A stretch of DNA of 48,781 nt, from NCBI RefSeq assembly GCF_934636665.1, contig NZ_CAKUAT010000019.1, positions 1 to 48,781 on the forward strand. The letters are read 5' to 3'. The notes beneath the pieces are model-generated. The model was given only the letters and a program-made list of their open reading frames with translations, was not told the DNA's origin and made no database searches. Positions within the stretch are counted from its first letter, which is position 1. Each line of letters opens with the position of its first letter. Position numbers and translations under genes: made by a program. The DNA is from an uncultured Senegalimassilia sp. (lineage in GTDB: Bacteria; Actinomycetota; Coriobacteriia; Coriobacteriales; Eggerthellaceae). Positions 16,229 through 24,945 of this stretch are shown piece by piece.

Positions 16229-17152
16229 ATGGTGAACGAGATTTTGTTGGAAACGCTGCGGGAAATCGTTGGGGCTCAGGCGGTGCGCAGGGATGTGCCC
16301 ATGAGCGGGCTGACCACGTTTCAGATCGGCGGCCCTGCTGCCGTGGTGGTCGAGCCGGCCAGCGTTCAGGAGGCAGCTGATGTTCTTGCCGCGTGCCATG
16401 GCGCTGGCCAGGCTGTGCGCTTGCTGGGGCTGGGCAGCGACCTGCTTGTGGCCGATGCGGGCTTGCCTGAAGTAGTCGTGCGCTTCGCCGAGCGCTTTTC
16501 GGACATCGTTGTGGAAGGCTCCCGCATGACGGTGCAGGCCGGTGCGTCGAACGCCCAGGTGGCCGAGGCCGCATGCACTGCCGGGTTGGCCGGCTATGAG
16601 TTCGCGAGCGGAATCCCAGGTACCATCGGCGGCGCCGCCATCATGAATGCGGGCGCCTATGGCGGCGAGTTCCGAGACGTGTGCTGCTCGCTGGTGTGCG
16701 CCACGCCGCAGGGGCGCATCGTCGAGCTGCATGCTTGGCAGGCATGCTGGGGATATCGTCATTCCATGATGGGCGATGCTGGCTGGGCGGTGCTCTCGGC
16801 AACCTTGCAGCTGCGTCTCGATTCGCCTGTCGCTATCCGCGAACGCATGGACGACCTGGCCCAGCGCCGCGCCGATAAGCAGCCCTTGGAAATGCCGAGC
16901 GCTGGCAGCACCTTCAAGCGTCCCGCCGGGTACTTCGCCGGCAAGCTCATCCAGGATGCCGGTTTGCGCGGTTTCCGCGTGGGCGGTGCGCAGGTCTCTG
17001 AGAAGCACACGGGTTTTGTGGTGAACGCCGGCGGCGCTACGGCGCGCGATGTCCGCGACCTGATCGCCGAGGTGCAACGCCGCGTATACGAGATGGAAGG
17101 CGTACGCATGCATCCAGAGGTGCGCATGTGGGGCTTCGAGGGTGAAGAATAG
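16229..17152 (+). CDS. murB: UDP-N-acetylenolpyruvoylglucosamine reductase
   Basis: MurB is the FAD- and NADPH-dependent enzyme that makes UDP-MurNAc in the cytoplasm, the second committed step of peptidoglycan precursor synthesis. The 307 residues show the FAD-binding LGLGSDLLVAD and GIPGTIGGAAIMNAGAYGG, the substrate motif YRHSMM, and the catalytic serine segment AGSTFKRP, followed by GFRVGGAQVSEKHTGFVVN. Two starts are possible. GTG 16220 overlaps the upstream stop but is only two bases from AAGGAG (16212-16217). ATG 16229 is 11 nt away and is preferred. The operon-like arrangement with a membrane LuxR regulator is unusual for a housekeeping cell-wall gene. Confidence 0.95.
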   Translation: MVNEILLETLREIVGAQAVRRDVPMSGLTTFQIGGPAAVVVEPASVQEAADVLAACHGAGQAVRLLGLGSDLLVADAGLPEVVVRFAERFSDIVVEGSRMTVQAGASNAQVAEAACTAGLAGYEFASGIPGTIGGAAIMNAGAYGGEFRDVCCSLVCATPQGRIVELHAWQACWGYRHSMMGDAGWAVLSATLQLRLDSPVAIRERMDDLAQRRADKQPLEMPSAGSTFKRPAGYFAGKLIQDAGLRGFRVGGAQVSEKHTGFVVNAGGATARDVRDLIAEVQRRVYEMEGVRMHPEVRMWGFEGEE

Positions 17153-17175
17153 GACCGCGCTCGTTTCGAGGGCGG

Positions 17176-17215
17176 GCAAAAGGCGTGCGTTCGTAAGGCT
17201 GATCGACGCCTTTGC
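17176..17215 (+). terminator. Weak hairpin after murB
   Basis: GCAAAAGGCGT pairs with ACGCCTTTGC, with one bulged A, across a ~20-nt loop. There is no T-tail. It may terminate murB transcription or form part of the leader of the next gene. Confidence 0.4.
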
Positions 17216-17283
17216 GCTCGCAAGCTAGAGCGTCGCCAGGGCGTTCCGAGGTGCAAGTTCGAGGTAGGCAGGGGAGAGGCTGG

Positions 17284-18384
17284 ATGTTCAAGATCAACCA
17301 CGCGGTGCTGCACGTGTTCGATTTCGTGTCGTGTGTAAACGTGTTTTCCGAAGACGAGTTGGATTTGACGAACAAGAACGTCAAATCGTACGTCATGCGC
17401 ATTGCCCGGCATGCGTTGGGAGGCATGGATAATCGTCGCGGTGAGTTCTTCCCTGACAGCGGGTTTGCGGCGGAATTGAGCGCGTATTTCAAGGGCGAGC
17501 GTGACTTCGTGGACCTTTCCGTGCAGGTGGCGCAGTTCATGTCCGAGGAGCTCGGCCGTATGGAGAACCCTTCTTCCTGCGATTTGCTCGTGATTGATTT
17601 CGAGGACCAGGAGAAGCCGCCCGCTATGCCCCCGTTGGCCGATGATGCCACCGAAGAGGAGATCGCCGCGGCGACCGCAGCCGCGGAGGCCGCCGCTTAC
17701 AATGCGCGTAGCGAGCATTACTTCGGCTTGCTGCTGCTTGAGAGCAAGCCCGCCTTCATGCATGAGGTCGGGCGCGGCGAAGATGGCGCTACCCGCAACA
17801 ACATCGAGCGCCATCACGCCATTTTGCCGAACCCTTCGCAGAAGATCGCATCGTTTGCGTTGGTGAATGCACGCACCATGGCGGTGCAGTTCGTTGATAA
17901 GCCTCGTCAGATCGCCGGCGAGGAGCGCTGGCTCATCCCCGATGGCCTGTTGCAGTGCTCCAACGAGGCTTCCAGCAAGGAGTTGTTCGATACCACTATG
18001 GGCTTGGTGGAGGAAGTTGCCGAGGAGTTCGGGGTGAACTCCGCTGTTGCCATGGGTCGCGCCAAGGCCTACCTGGCTGAGAACGCCGATGACTCTGACG
18101 AGGTGCCGTTCGACGAGTTCGTGGACGAGGTGTTCGACGACGAAGGTCCGCGCCGCCGTTTTGAGCAGGCGGCCGCCGACGAGCAGCTTGGCGATCGCGT
18201 GCACATGGAGCGCGACGTGGCGAAACGCGTGAGCCGCAACCACAAGATCGTCACCGACACGGGCATCGTGCTGACGTTCCCCGCCGAGTACAGCCACAAC
18301 ACCGAGCTCATCGAGTTCAAGAGCGCCCCGAACGGCCTCATCCAAATCGAGCTCAAAAACATCGGCAGCATCGAGAACCGCTAA
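17284..18384 (+). CDS. Nucleoid-associated protein, YejK/NdpA family
   Basis: The 366-residue protein matches the 37-kDa nucleoid-associated family (YejK/NdpA). The evidence is the opening segment INHAVLHVFD, ELDLTNKNVKSYVMRI, the mid-region FGLLLLESKPAFMHEV, and the C-terminal VTDTGIVLTFPAEY...IQIELKNIGSI. Family members bind the nucleoid in enterobacteria, but their molecular role is poorly known. An acidic Ala/Glu-rich insertion at about residues 115-140 looks like a linker. ATG 17284 follows the purine-rich AGGGGAGAGG and is clearly preferred over an upstream in-frame ATG at 17212. It stands alone, converging on the ABC exporter gene across a repeat element. Confidence 0.85.
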   Translation: MFKINHAVLHVFDFVSCVNVFSEDELDLTNKNVKSYVMRIARHALGGMDNRRGEFFPDSGFAAELSAYFKGERDFVDLSVQVAQFMSEELGRMENPSSCDLLVIDFEDQEKPPAMPPLADDATEEEIAAATAAAEAAAYNARSEHYFGLLLLESKPAFMHEVGRGEDGATRNNIERHHAILPNPSQKIASFALVNARTMAVQFVDKPRQIAGEERWLIPDGLLQCSNEASSKELFDTTMGLVEEVAEEFGVNSAVAMGRAKAYLAENADDSDEVPFDEFVDEVFDDEGPRRRFEQAAADEQLGDRVHMERDVAKRVSRNHKIVTDTGIVLTFPAEYSHNTELIEFKSAPNGLIQIELKNIGSIENR

Positions 18385-18395
18385 ACCAAACGTTT

Positions 18396-18491
18396 CCTGA
18401 CACTTCGGGGACGTAGACTTATGTGCCCGGTTCGCTCGGTTCCCTTGGGGGTTGTTTTGGACAGATAGTGCTACGTCCCCTATGTGTCAGG
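18396..18491. repeat. 96-bp REP/MITE-like inverted repeat between convergent genes
   Basis: The left arm 18396-18416 (CCTGACAC...GGGGACGTAG) and the right arm 18471-18491 (CTACGTCCCC...GTGTCAGG) match at 19 of 21 positions as inverted copies. They flank 54 bp of unrelated sequence. It lies wholly in the 114-bp gap between two convergent genes. It may be a mobile palindromic unit and could also serve as a bidirectional terminator. Confidence 0.7.
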
Positions 18492-18498
18492 GGTGGCG

Positions 18499-20283
18499 TT
18501 ATTTCAGGTAGGCGCCGGTTTGGCGATTCCAGAGGTTTGCATATTCGCCGTTGGCGGCTACCAGGTCGGCGTGCGGGCCATCTTCCGTGATTTTGCCGTG
18601 GTCGAGGACTACGATCCTGTCAAGGCTGGCTACGGTTGACAAACGATGCGCCACGACGATGCAGGTGCGGCCGCGCATGAGCGTCGACAGAGCGTCTTGC
18701 ACGAGCGCCTCGCTCTCGGAGTCGAGGGCGCTCGTGGCCTCGTCAAGAACGAGCACCGGACAGTCGGCCAGGAGCGCACGCGCGATGGCGACGCGTTGGC
18801 GTTGGCCGCCGGAGAGCTTCACGCCTCGCTCGCCCGTGATGGTGTCGAATCCTTCGGGCAGATTCTCTATGAAGTCCAACGCATTGGCCTGGGCCGCGGC
18901 TTGGCGGATCTGCTCCATGGTGGCATCGGGACGCCCATAGGCGATGTTTTCTGCGATGGTGCGATGGAACAGCAGCGCCTCTTGGGGCACGTAGGCGATG
19001 GAGCGGCGAAGGCTTTGCTGCGTGCATTCGGCGATGTTCTGGCCGTCGATGAGGATGCGGCCGTCTTGGATGTCGGACAAACGCAGCAGCAACTTGGTGA
19101 GCGTCGTTTTCCCTGCGCCGCTCAGACCGACCAAACCCACTCGTTGACCTGCGGGGATATGCAAGTTGAAATCCTCGAACACCGTGGTTTTCGCATTGCC
19201 GTCGGTGTAGTGGAAGCCGATTCCCTCGAAATCGATGGCGCCCTTGCGCACCTCCATATCCGGCGCGCCGGGCAGGTCGGATACAAGCCGGGGTTCGTCA
19301 AGGGTTTGCGTCATGCCGCTGGCATCGCCGAATGCCCGGTTGAAGCGCTGCAGGCCGTTGTTGATGAAGTTGAACTGGTTCGTAACGGTGTAGGTGTAGG
19401 TGAACATCATCACGAGCGTGCCGGCGCTGATGCCGTACCAGGCGTTTCCGCCCGCAATGAACACGGCCACCACGCTCATGATGACCACAGTGATGCATGC
19501 GGTGATGATGCCGCGGGCCAAACTCGCCCACATGCGCTTGCTGTCACGTTCCACCACCTGGCGGTTCGCCTGATCGAATAACGCGCGCTCGTAGTCCTCG
19601 CGCCCTGAGGTCTTCACCGCAAGGATGTTCGCCACCGAATCGGAAAGCTCGCCGGAGAGCTGGTTTTGCGCGCTTGCCGCCTTCTCGTTCAGCGACAGGA
19701 TGCGCTTGTACATGTAGTAGGACACGCAAGCGTATACGACCAGCAGGGCCATGAGGATGGCAACATATATCGGCACGCGTGGCGCCAGGATGGCGCACGT
19801 GAATATCACCGAGCAGATGACCGGCAGAAACGGGAAGGTGATGGTTTCGAGCAGCAGCTGGTAGGCGCTCATGAACTTGCTCGTTTGGCTTACGAGCGTG
19901 CCGCCGAACCGGTTTGAATGGAAGCTCATGGACTGGTTGCACAGCGCATCGAAGCTCATGGTGGCAAGGTCGTAGGCTGCTGCGATCTCAAGTTTGTACA
20001 TGGTGTAGTCCTGCAGCTTGCTGGCGGCCTGGCCAAGCACGTTGATGGCGATGAGCGCCACAATGTAGGGGCCGTAGACCGCAAACACCTGATTGGATTC
20101 CACGCTTCGAGCGCTCACGCGATCGACCACCAGGCTCATCACATACGGGTTGCCGTAGGATAGCAAGGCGACGAACAGAAACGTCGAGGCCATAAGGGCG
20201 GCGAACAGGCCGAAGTGCTTGCGGGTGACCAGCCAATAGTAGTGCAGGGTGCGACGGGTGGTGGTCGGTCGGTTCGTTGCCAT
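18499..20283 (-). CDS. ABC exporter, fused permease and ATPase (MsbA/MdlB-like)
   Basis: The 594-residue half-transporter has six N-terminal membrane helices (residues about 20-310) and a C-terminal nucleotide-binding domain. In that domain are Walker A GLSGAGKTT near residue 388, the Q-loop YVPQEALLF, the signature LSGGQRQRVAIARA near 488, and Walker B VLVLDEATSALD. It should work as a homodimer, or as a heterodimer with a partner encoded elsewhere, exporting lipids, peptides or drugs. The substrate cannot be read from sequence. AGGAG lies 5 nt before the ATG. It sits 20 nt downstream of the HelD-type helicase gene on the same strand, so the two are probably one operon. Confidence 0.92.
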   Translation of the reverse strand: MATNRPTTTRRTLHYYWLVTRKHFGLFAALMASTFLFVALLSYGNPYVMSLVVDRVSARSVESNQVFAVYGPYIVALIAINVLGQAASKLQDYTMYKLEIAAAYDLATMSFDALCNQSMSFHSNRFGGTLVSQTSKFMSAYQLLLETITFPFLPVICSVIFTCAILAPRVPIYVAILMALLVVYACVSYYMYKRILSLNEKAASAQNQLSGELSDSVANILAVKTSGREDYERALFDQANRQVVERDSKRMWASLARGIITACITVVIMSVVAVFIAGGNAWYGISAGTLVMMFTYTYTVTNQFNFINNGLQRFNRAFGDASGMTQTLDEPRLVSDLPGAPDMEVRKGAIDFEGIGFHYTDGNAKTTVFEDFNLHIPAGQRVGLVGLSGAGKTTLTKLLLRLSDIQDGRILIDGQNIAECTQQSLRRSIAYVPQEALLFHRTIAENIAYGRPDATMEQIRQAAAQANALDFIENLPEGFDTITGERGVKLSGGQRQRVAIARALLADCPVLVLDEATSALDSESEALVQDALSTLMRGRTCIVVAHRLSTVASLDRIVVLDHGKITEDGPHADLVAANGEYANLWNRQTGAYLK

Positions 20284-20303
20284 GGGGCTCCTTAAAGTGC
20301 GTA

Positions 20304-22475
20304 TCAGTCCTGGTTCGCAAAATCCAGCAGCGGGGTGAGCGGTCCGTTGGACAGGATGGTGATGGTGCGGGTTGCGCGGCTTATCGTGGTGTACAGGCGG
20401 TTTTGCGCCACGTGGTCGTTTTCGGGGAACAGGCCGGCGCCGGCGTCGGGGATGATGACGTGGTCGAATTCCAGTCCCTTCGCCAACGGCAGCGTGAGCG
20501 CCAGCACACCGGAGGAAGGCAGGCGCCTATCCTGGCCGATGATCTGCGGCGTGTCGTCGCCGAGCAGTTTCTGCAAGCGTTTGAGCTGGCTTTTCCACGG
20601 TACCACCACGGCGGTCAGCCCATCGTTTCCGGATGCTTCGCGAATCACGCGGCGAAGGTTTTGCTCGTAGTCCTCCTCGGTGGGGCAGGCGATCAGCGCC
20701 GGCGGCTGATCGGCGCGCTGCACGGCCGAGATCTGCATACGCTCGCTTTCGGGCAAAAGGCCCGCGAACAGCGCCGTGATCTCGGGCGTGGAGCGATAGC
20801 TGGTCAAAAGCTGGCAATCCTCGATGGAGCCGCGCAGGCGCAAGAACACCTCGCGGATCTGCTCGTACGATGCCGTTTCCGGGCGGATGGCCTGATGGGG
20901 GTCGCCGAGCAGCATGAAGTGCGCACGGCGGAAGAAGCGCGCCATGACGGCAAGCTGGTCGGGCGTGTAGTCCTGCACCTCGTCGATCATGACATAGCGC
21001 GCATCGGGGTTGCCCAGGCCGGTGACCGCCATGTTCAGGTACAGCCATGCGCTGACGGGCAGGTTCTCCACGCCGAGCAGGCGCATGCCGATGCGGTCGA
21101 TGCGCAGCCATTCGTCGCGCTCGATGGCCAGCACCGCACCTGAGAAGCGCTCTTGCAGGTAGGTAAGCGCGCAGTCGCGCGCCTCTTGTTCGGTTTGCGG
21201 GTCGTACGGAGCGTTGAACAGGCGAACCTGCTCGTCAAGGGACAGGCATAGAAGCTCATCCTGCACCGCTTCGGTGGCTGCCATCTGTTTCAGGCGTGCA
21301 TCGAGGCGGTTGAACAGTTCCTCGCGCACCAACGTGACCAGGTGCGGGCCGGCCGGCACGTTGGGGTACTTCTGCATCAGCTGCATGATGGCGCCGGCCG
21401 ATACCAGGCGAACCCCGTAGAACTTGATGTCGCGCAAATCGGCCAGCTCGAAGCGAAGGCCCTCGACGGCACGGTCGATCTTCCACAGCAGCTCAAGCGG
21501 GCTTTCCTTGTCTTGTGGGTTGCGGCCGGCGGGAAGCAGGCGCGCGCACAGGTCGTGGTAGGTGATGGTTTCGGGGTTGCGCTCGCCCAGGTCGGGCAGC
21601 ACGTTTTCAATGTACTTCGCGAACACGGGGTTGGGGCTGATCAAGAAGACGTGGCGCGGGTCGAGCGAACCGCGGTTGCGGTAGAACAGGTATGCGATAC
21701 GCTGCAGCAAAACGCTGGTCTTGCCGCTGCCCGCGATGCCGGCGACCAGCAATGCCGGCACATCCTCGTGGCGGATGATGAGGTTCTGCTCTTTTTGGAT
21801 GGTGGCGGTGATGGCCTTCATGTGTTCGGAGCGCTGTGCAGAAAGCGATTGCAGCAGCAGCGAATCCTCGATGGCCACGTCGGAGTCGAAATACGCGCGA
21901 AGCGTTTCGCCCTCAATGTCGAACTGACGGCGGTTGAGCAGGTTGACCTTGATGGTGCGTCCGTTCGCCTCGTAGGAGGTGGCGCCGTTTTCCTGGTTGT
22001 AGTACACCTCGGCTACGGGGCTGCGCCAGTCGACCACCATGCGGCGGTAGTTCTCGTCGGCGACGCCGGCAAGGCCGATATAGATATCTTTGGCCGGGGC
22101 GCCGGTGCGCATTTCCAGGCTGATCTTGGCGAAGTAGGGCTGTTCGAGCAGTTTCGCGGCGGCGGCCAGACGCTCGCTGTCGGCGTCCTGTTCAAGGTTG
22201 TAGTCGCGGATGAGGTTGTTGAGCACGGCGTAGTCGACGTAGGTCTCCTGCGCCTCGCCGTCGCTGGCGAAGTTATGCTTCACTTCGCCCTGCATGTCGT
22301 CTTTATCCTTGGCGGCCTGCCAGCGGCGTCGTTCCATCTTCTCCGACAGGGTTTTCGCTATAGCCTCAAGCTTGGCGTACGTGTCGGACAGGTGGTCCTG
22401 TTCTTGCTGGAATACCGGGTCACCTGCCTGGTCGGACGCGGTTTCGTTGACGTTATCCTGCATGTTGTCGGCCAC
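20304..22475 (-). CDS. helD: HelD-type superfamily 1 helicase
   Basis: This is a UvrD/Rep-like SF1 ATPase of the HelD (DNA helicase IV-like) family, whose Gram-positive members bind RNA polymerase and free it from stalled complexes. A helical N-terminal region (coiled-coil type) comes first. Walker A GIAGSGKTSVLLQR near residue 250, motif DEVQDYTPDQLAV, LGDPHQAI, TSYRS and the C-terminal VIIPDAGAGLFP...LYTTISRAT follow. The start is uncertain. GTG 22475 (723 residues) has AAGGG nine bases upstream, whereas ATG 22463 has no site. The long open frame further upstream runs through a terminator and is not coding. It probably shares an operon with the ABC exporter gene downstream. Confidence 0.9.
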   Translation of the reverse strand: MADNMQDNVNETASDQAGDPVFQQEQDHLSDTYAKLEAIAKTLSEKMERRRWQAAKDKDDMQGEVKHNFASDGEAQETYVDYAVLNNLIRDYNLEQDADSERLAAAAKLLEQPYFAKISLEMRTGAPAKDIYIGLAGVADENYRRMVVDWRSPVAEVYYNQENGATSYEANGRTIKVNLLNRRQFDIEGETLRAYFDSDVAIEDSLLLQSLSAQRSEHMKAITATIQKEQNLIIRHEDVPALLVAGIAGSGKTSVLLQRIAYLFYRNRGSLDPRHVFLISPNPVFAKYIENVLPDLGERNPETITYHDLCARLLPAGRNPQDKESPLELLWKIDRAVEGLRFELADLRDIKFYGVRLVSAGAIMQLMQKYPNVPAGPHLVTLVREELFNRLDARLKQMAATEAVQDELLCLSLDEQVRLFNAPYDPQTEQEARDCALTYLQERFSGAVLAIERDEWLRIDRIGMRLLGVENLPVSAWLYLNMAVTGLGNPDARYVMIDEVQDYTPDQLAVMARFFRRAHFMLLGDPHQAIRPETASYEQIREVFLRLRGSIEDCQLLTSYRSTPEITALFAGLLPESERMQISAVQRADQPPALIACPTEEDYEQNLRRVIREASGNDGLTAVVVPWKSQLKRLQKLLGDDTPQIIGQDRRLPSSGVLALTLPLAKGLEFDHVIIPDAGAGLFPENDHVAQNRLYTTISRATRTITILSNGPLTPLLDFANQD

Positions 22476-22529
22476 AGCTGCCCACCCTTCGCTCGAAATT
22501 TCGGCATTCCAGTGTAGCGCAAGCAAGAA

Positions 22530-22555
22530 GAGGCCGCCCGAATGCGGGCGGCCTC
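22530..22555 (-). terminator. Terminator of the Zn/Cd efflux operon
   Basis: GAGGCCGCCCG and CGGGCGGCCTC form a perfect 11-bp stem with a 4-nt loop. On the minus strand it is followed by TTCTTGCTT. It lies 160 nt after the P-type ATPase stop and 55 nt before the helD start. Confidence 0.85.
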
Positions 22556-22714
22556 TCCATAAATAGGTGACGCGAAACGACGAACGATGCGATTGCCAAT
22601 GGCCCCGATTGTCCGGGAGCTGGGTCTTGTGCGGGTATTCCCGGACAAGAAGGGCGTTGTGACACGCGGGGTTGCGACCGGGTCCGTGGCTGCTGGCGTG
22701 TTTGGTTCCGGCAG

Positions 22715-24634
22715 CTACTTGCGCAGCCCCTTCACGTTCATGCAGCGCATGGCGTTGAGGATGGCGATGATCGCCACGCCCACGTCGGCGAACACCGCCA
22801 GCCACATGTTCGCGATACCCACCGCGGCAAGCACGAGGACGGCCAGCTTCACGCCCAGCGCGAACACGATGTTCTGCCAGACGATGCGCATGGTGCGCCG
22901 CGCCAGGCCGATAGCGCGCGAGATGTTGGAGGGCTTGTCGTCCATGAGCACCACGTCGGCGGCTTCGATGGCGGCGTCCGAGCCCATGGCTCCCATGGCG
23001 ATGCCCACGTCGGCGCGGGTGAGCACCGGGGCGTCGTTGATGCCGTCGCCCACGAATGCCAGGTTCGCTCCGTCGGCTTCTTCGGAAAGCAGGCGCTCGA
23101 CCTGGGCGACTTTGTCGGCGGGCAGCAGCTGTGCGTGGAATTCGTCGATGCCCAGCTGTTCGGACACCGCGCGGGCCACCTCGGCGCGGTCGCCGGTGAG
23201 CATGACCGTTTTGCGAACGCCGGCAGCGTGAAGGCGCTTGATGGCCTCAGCGGCATCGTCTTTCACCACGTCGGCGATGACGATGTGGCCCGCGTACTTT
23301 CCATCGATTGAAACGTGCAGGATCGTGCCCGTAAGCTCGCAATCATGGTAGTCCGTGCCGTTGGCGTTCATGAGCTTGTCGTTGCCGACCAGCACCACGT
23401 GCTCGTCGATCACGGCCGCCACGCCATGACCCGCTTCCTCGCGCACGTCATGGATGCGTTCCTGATCGATCTTGCCGGAATAGGCCTCCTTGACCGACAG
23501 CGCGATGGGGTGGTCCGAGTAGGATTCCGCATGCGCTGCATAGCTCAGCAGGTAGTCGGGGTCCACATCATTTTCGGCGTGAACCGCAACCACGTTGAAG
23601 GTGCCGTTGGTGAGCGTGCCGGTTTTATCGAACACCACGGTGTCCACCTTGGCAAGCGCCTCAAGGTAGTTGCTGCCCTTGACCAGCACGCCCAGCTTGC
23701 TGGCGCCGCCGATGCCGCCGAAGAACGACAGCGGTACGCTGATGACCAGGGCGCATGGGCAGCTGACCACCAGGAAGGTAAGGCCGCGCAAGATCCAGTC
23801 GCTCCAAGCGCCCATGCCCAGCAGCGGCGGGATGATGGCAAGCAGCAGGGCAAGCCCCGTGACGGTGGGGGTGTAGTAGCGGGCGAAGCGCGTGATGAAG
23901 TTCTCGGTGCGGGCCTTCTTCTCCGCTGCGTTTTCCACGAGCTCCAGGATGCGGCTGACCGTGGACTCGCCGAAGGGCTTTTCCGTGCGGACGCGCAGCA
24001 CGCCGGTCATGTTCACGCAGCCGCTGATGACCTCCATGCCGGCTTCCACATGGCGGGGAACGGATTCGCCGGTGAGCGCCGCGGTATCAAGCTGGCTTGC
24101 GCCTTCTACGACGGTGCCATCGATGGGCACGCGCTCGCCGGGCTTCACCACGATGACGTCGCCGATAGCCACTTCTGCCGGGTCTACCTGCACAAGCTCG
24201 CCGTCGCGTTCGATGTTGGCGTAATCGGGGGCGATATCCATCATGGATGCGATGGATTTGCGCGATTTGCCCACCGCATAGCTTTGGAACAGCTCGCCGA
24301 CCTGATAGAACAGCATTACCGCGCAACCTTCGGCCATCGAAGGCTCCGCGTCGGGGAACGCGATCATGGCGAACGCGCCGATGGTGGCGATGGCCATGAG
24401 CAGGTTCTCGTCGAACACCTGGCCGTTTTTGATGTTGCTGGCAGCGCGGAGCAGCACATCGTGTCCGGCGATCAGATAGGGAACCAGGTACAAGGCGAAC
24501 AGGAGATAGACCGCAGCCGCTTCGCTTCCGAGCATGTCTGCCAGCGGCAGCAGATGCTCGGCGGCGAAGATGACGGTGAACAAGGCCAGCGCTACCAAGA
24601 TGCGGTTGCGCCACTTTCGTTGCTTTTTATTCAT
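22715..24634 (-). CDS. Heavy-metal translocating P1B-2 ATPase (Zn/Cd/Pb efflux)
   Basis: This membrane pump exports divalent soft metals using ATP. The 639 residues contain the metal-site motif SCPCAL near residue 294, the phosphorylated aspartate in DKTGTLT near 335, the SDHPIA histidine-proline pair and GDGINDAP. The last two helices hold GVKLAVLVLA and FADVGVAIIAILNAMR, whose Lys and Asp match the ZntA pattern, pointing to Zn, Cd and Pb rather than Cu. Unlike most family members it has no N-terminal HMA domain. A separate 72-residue HMA protein is encoded 38 nt upstream. ATG 24634 is chosen because AAAAGGA precedes it by 9 nt. It is the third gene of an ArsR-controlled operon. Confidence 0.95.
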   Translation of the reverse strand: MNKKQRKWRNRILVALALFTVIFAAEHLLPLADMLGSEAAAVYLLFALYLVPYLIAGHDVLLRAASNIKNGQVFDENLLMAIATIGAFAMIAFPDAEPSMAEGCAVMLFYQVGELFQSYAVGKSRKSIASMMDIAPDYANIERDGELVQVDPAEVAIGDVIVVKPGERVPIDGTVVEGASQLDTAALTGESVPRHVEAGMEVISGCVNMTGVLRVRTEKPFGESTVSRILELVENAAEKKARTENFITRFARYYTPTVTGLALLLAIIPPLLGMGAWSDWILRGLTFLVVSCPCALVISVPLSFFGGIGGASKLGVLVKGSNYLEALAKVDTVVFDKTGTLTNGTFNVVAVHAENDVDPDYLLSYAAHAESYSDHPIALSVKEAYSGKIDQERIHDVREEAGHGVAAVIDEHVVLVGNDKLMNANGTDYHDCELTGTILHVSIDGKYAGHIVIADVVKDDAAEAIKRLHAAGVRKTVMLTGDRAEVARAVSEQLGIDEFHAQLLPADKVAQVERLLSEEADGANLAFVGDGINDAPVLTRADVGIAMGAMGSDAAIEAADVVLMDDKPSNISRAIGLARRTMRIVWQNIVFALGVKLAVLVLAAVGIANMWLAVFADVGVAIIAILNAMRCMNVKGLRK

Positions 24635-24672
24635 GGTCGTGATTCCTTTTAGGCGGCTTGCGCCCCTTTTGC

Positions 24673-24891
24673 TTAACGAACGATGTCGCAATCGGGCTCG
24701 AACTTGTGGGCGACCTTTTGAGCCTCGTCGACGATCTGCTCGAAGCGGGCGTCATCGGCGTCGATCATGAGCTTCTGGGTCATGAAGGTGACCTTGGCAT
24801 CGTTCACGCCTTCGATCTGCTTGATGCCCGCTTCGATCTTCGCTCCGCAGTTGGCGCAGTCGAGCTCGTCGAGTTTGAACGTCTTACGCAT
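24673..24891 (-). CDS. Free-standing heavy-metal-associated (HMA) domain protein
   Basis: The 72 residues form one ferredoxin-like HMA domain with the metal motif DCANC near the N-terminus. The aspartate before the CxxC pair is typical of Zn/Cd-type HMA domains. It would act as a soluble metal chaperone handing metal to the P1B-2 ATPase encoded next. That ATPase lacks its own HMA domain, so this gene looks like the detached N-terminus of a CadA/ZntA protein. AAAGGA lies eight bases before the ATG. It is the second gene in the operon, 54 nt after the ArsR gene. Confidence 0.9.
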   Translation of the reverse strand: MRKTFKLDELDCANCGAKIEAGIKQIEGVNDAKVTFMTQKLMIDADDARFEQIVDEAQKVAHKFEPDCDIVR

Positions 24892-24945
24892 GATGGGTCC
24901 TTTCGTATAGTGGATGGGGTCGAATGCTTTCGGGCGCGTGCCCGG

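Noticed and set aside
22476..22805. N-terminal extension of HelD to 22805
   Set aside because: The extra codons run through the terminator of the neighbouring operon and have no family similarity.
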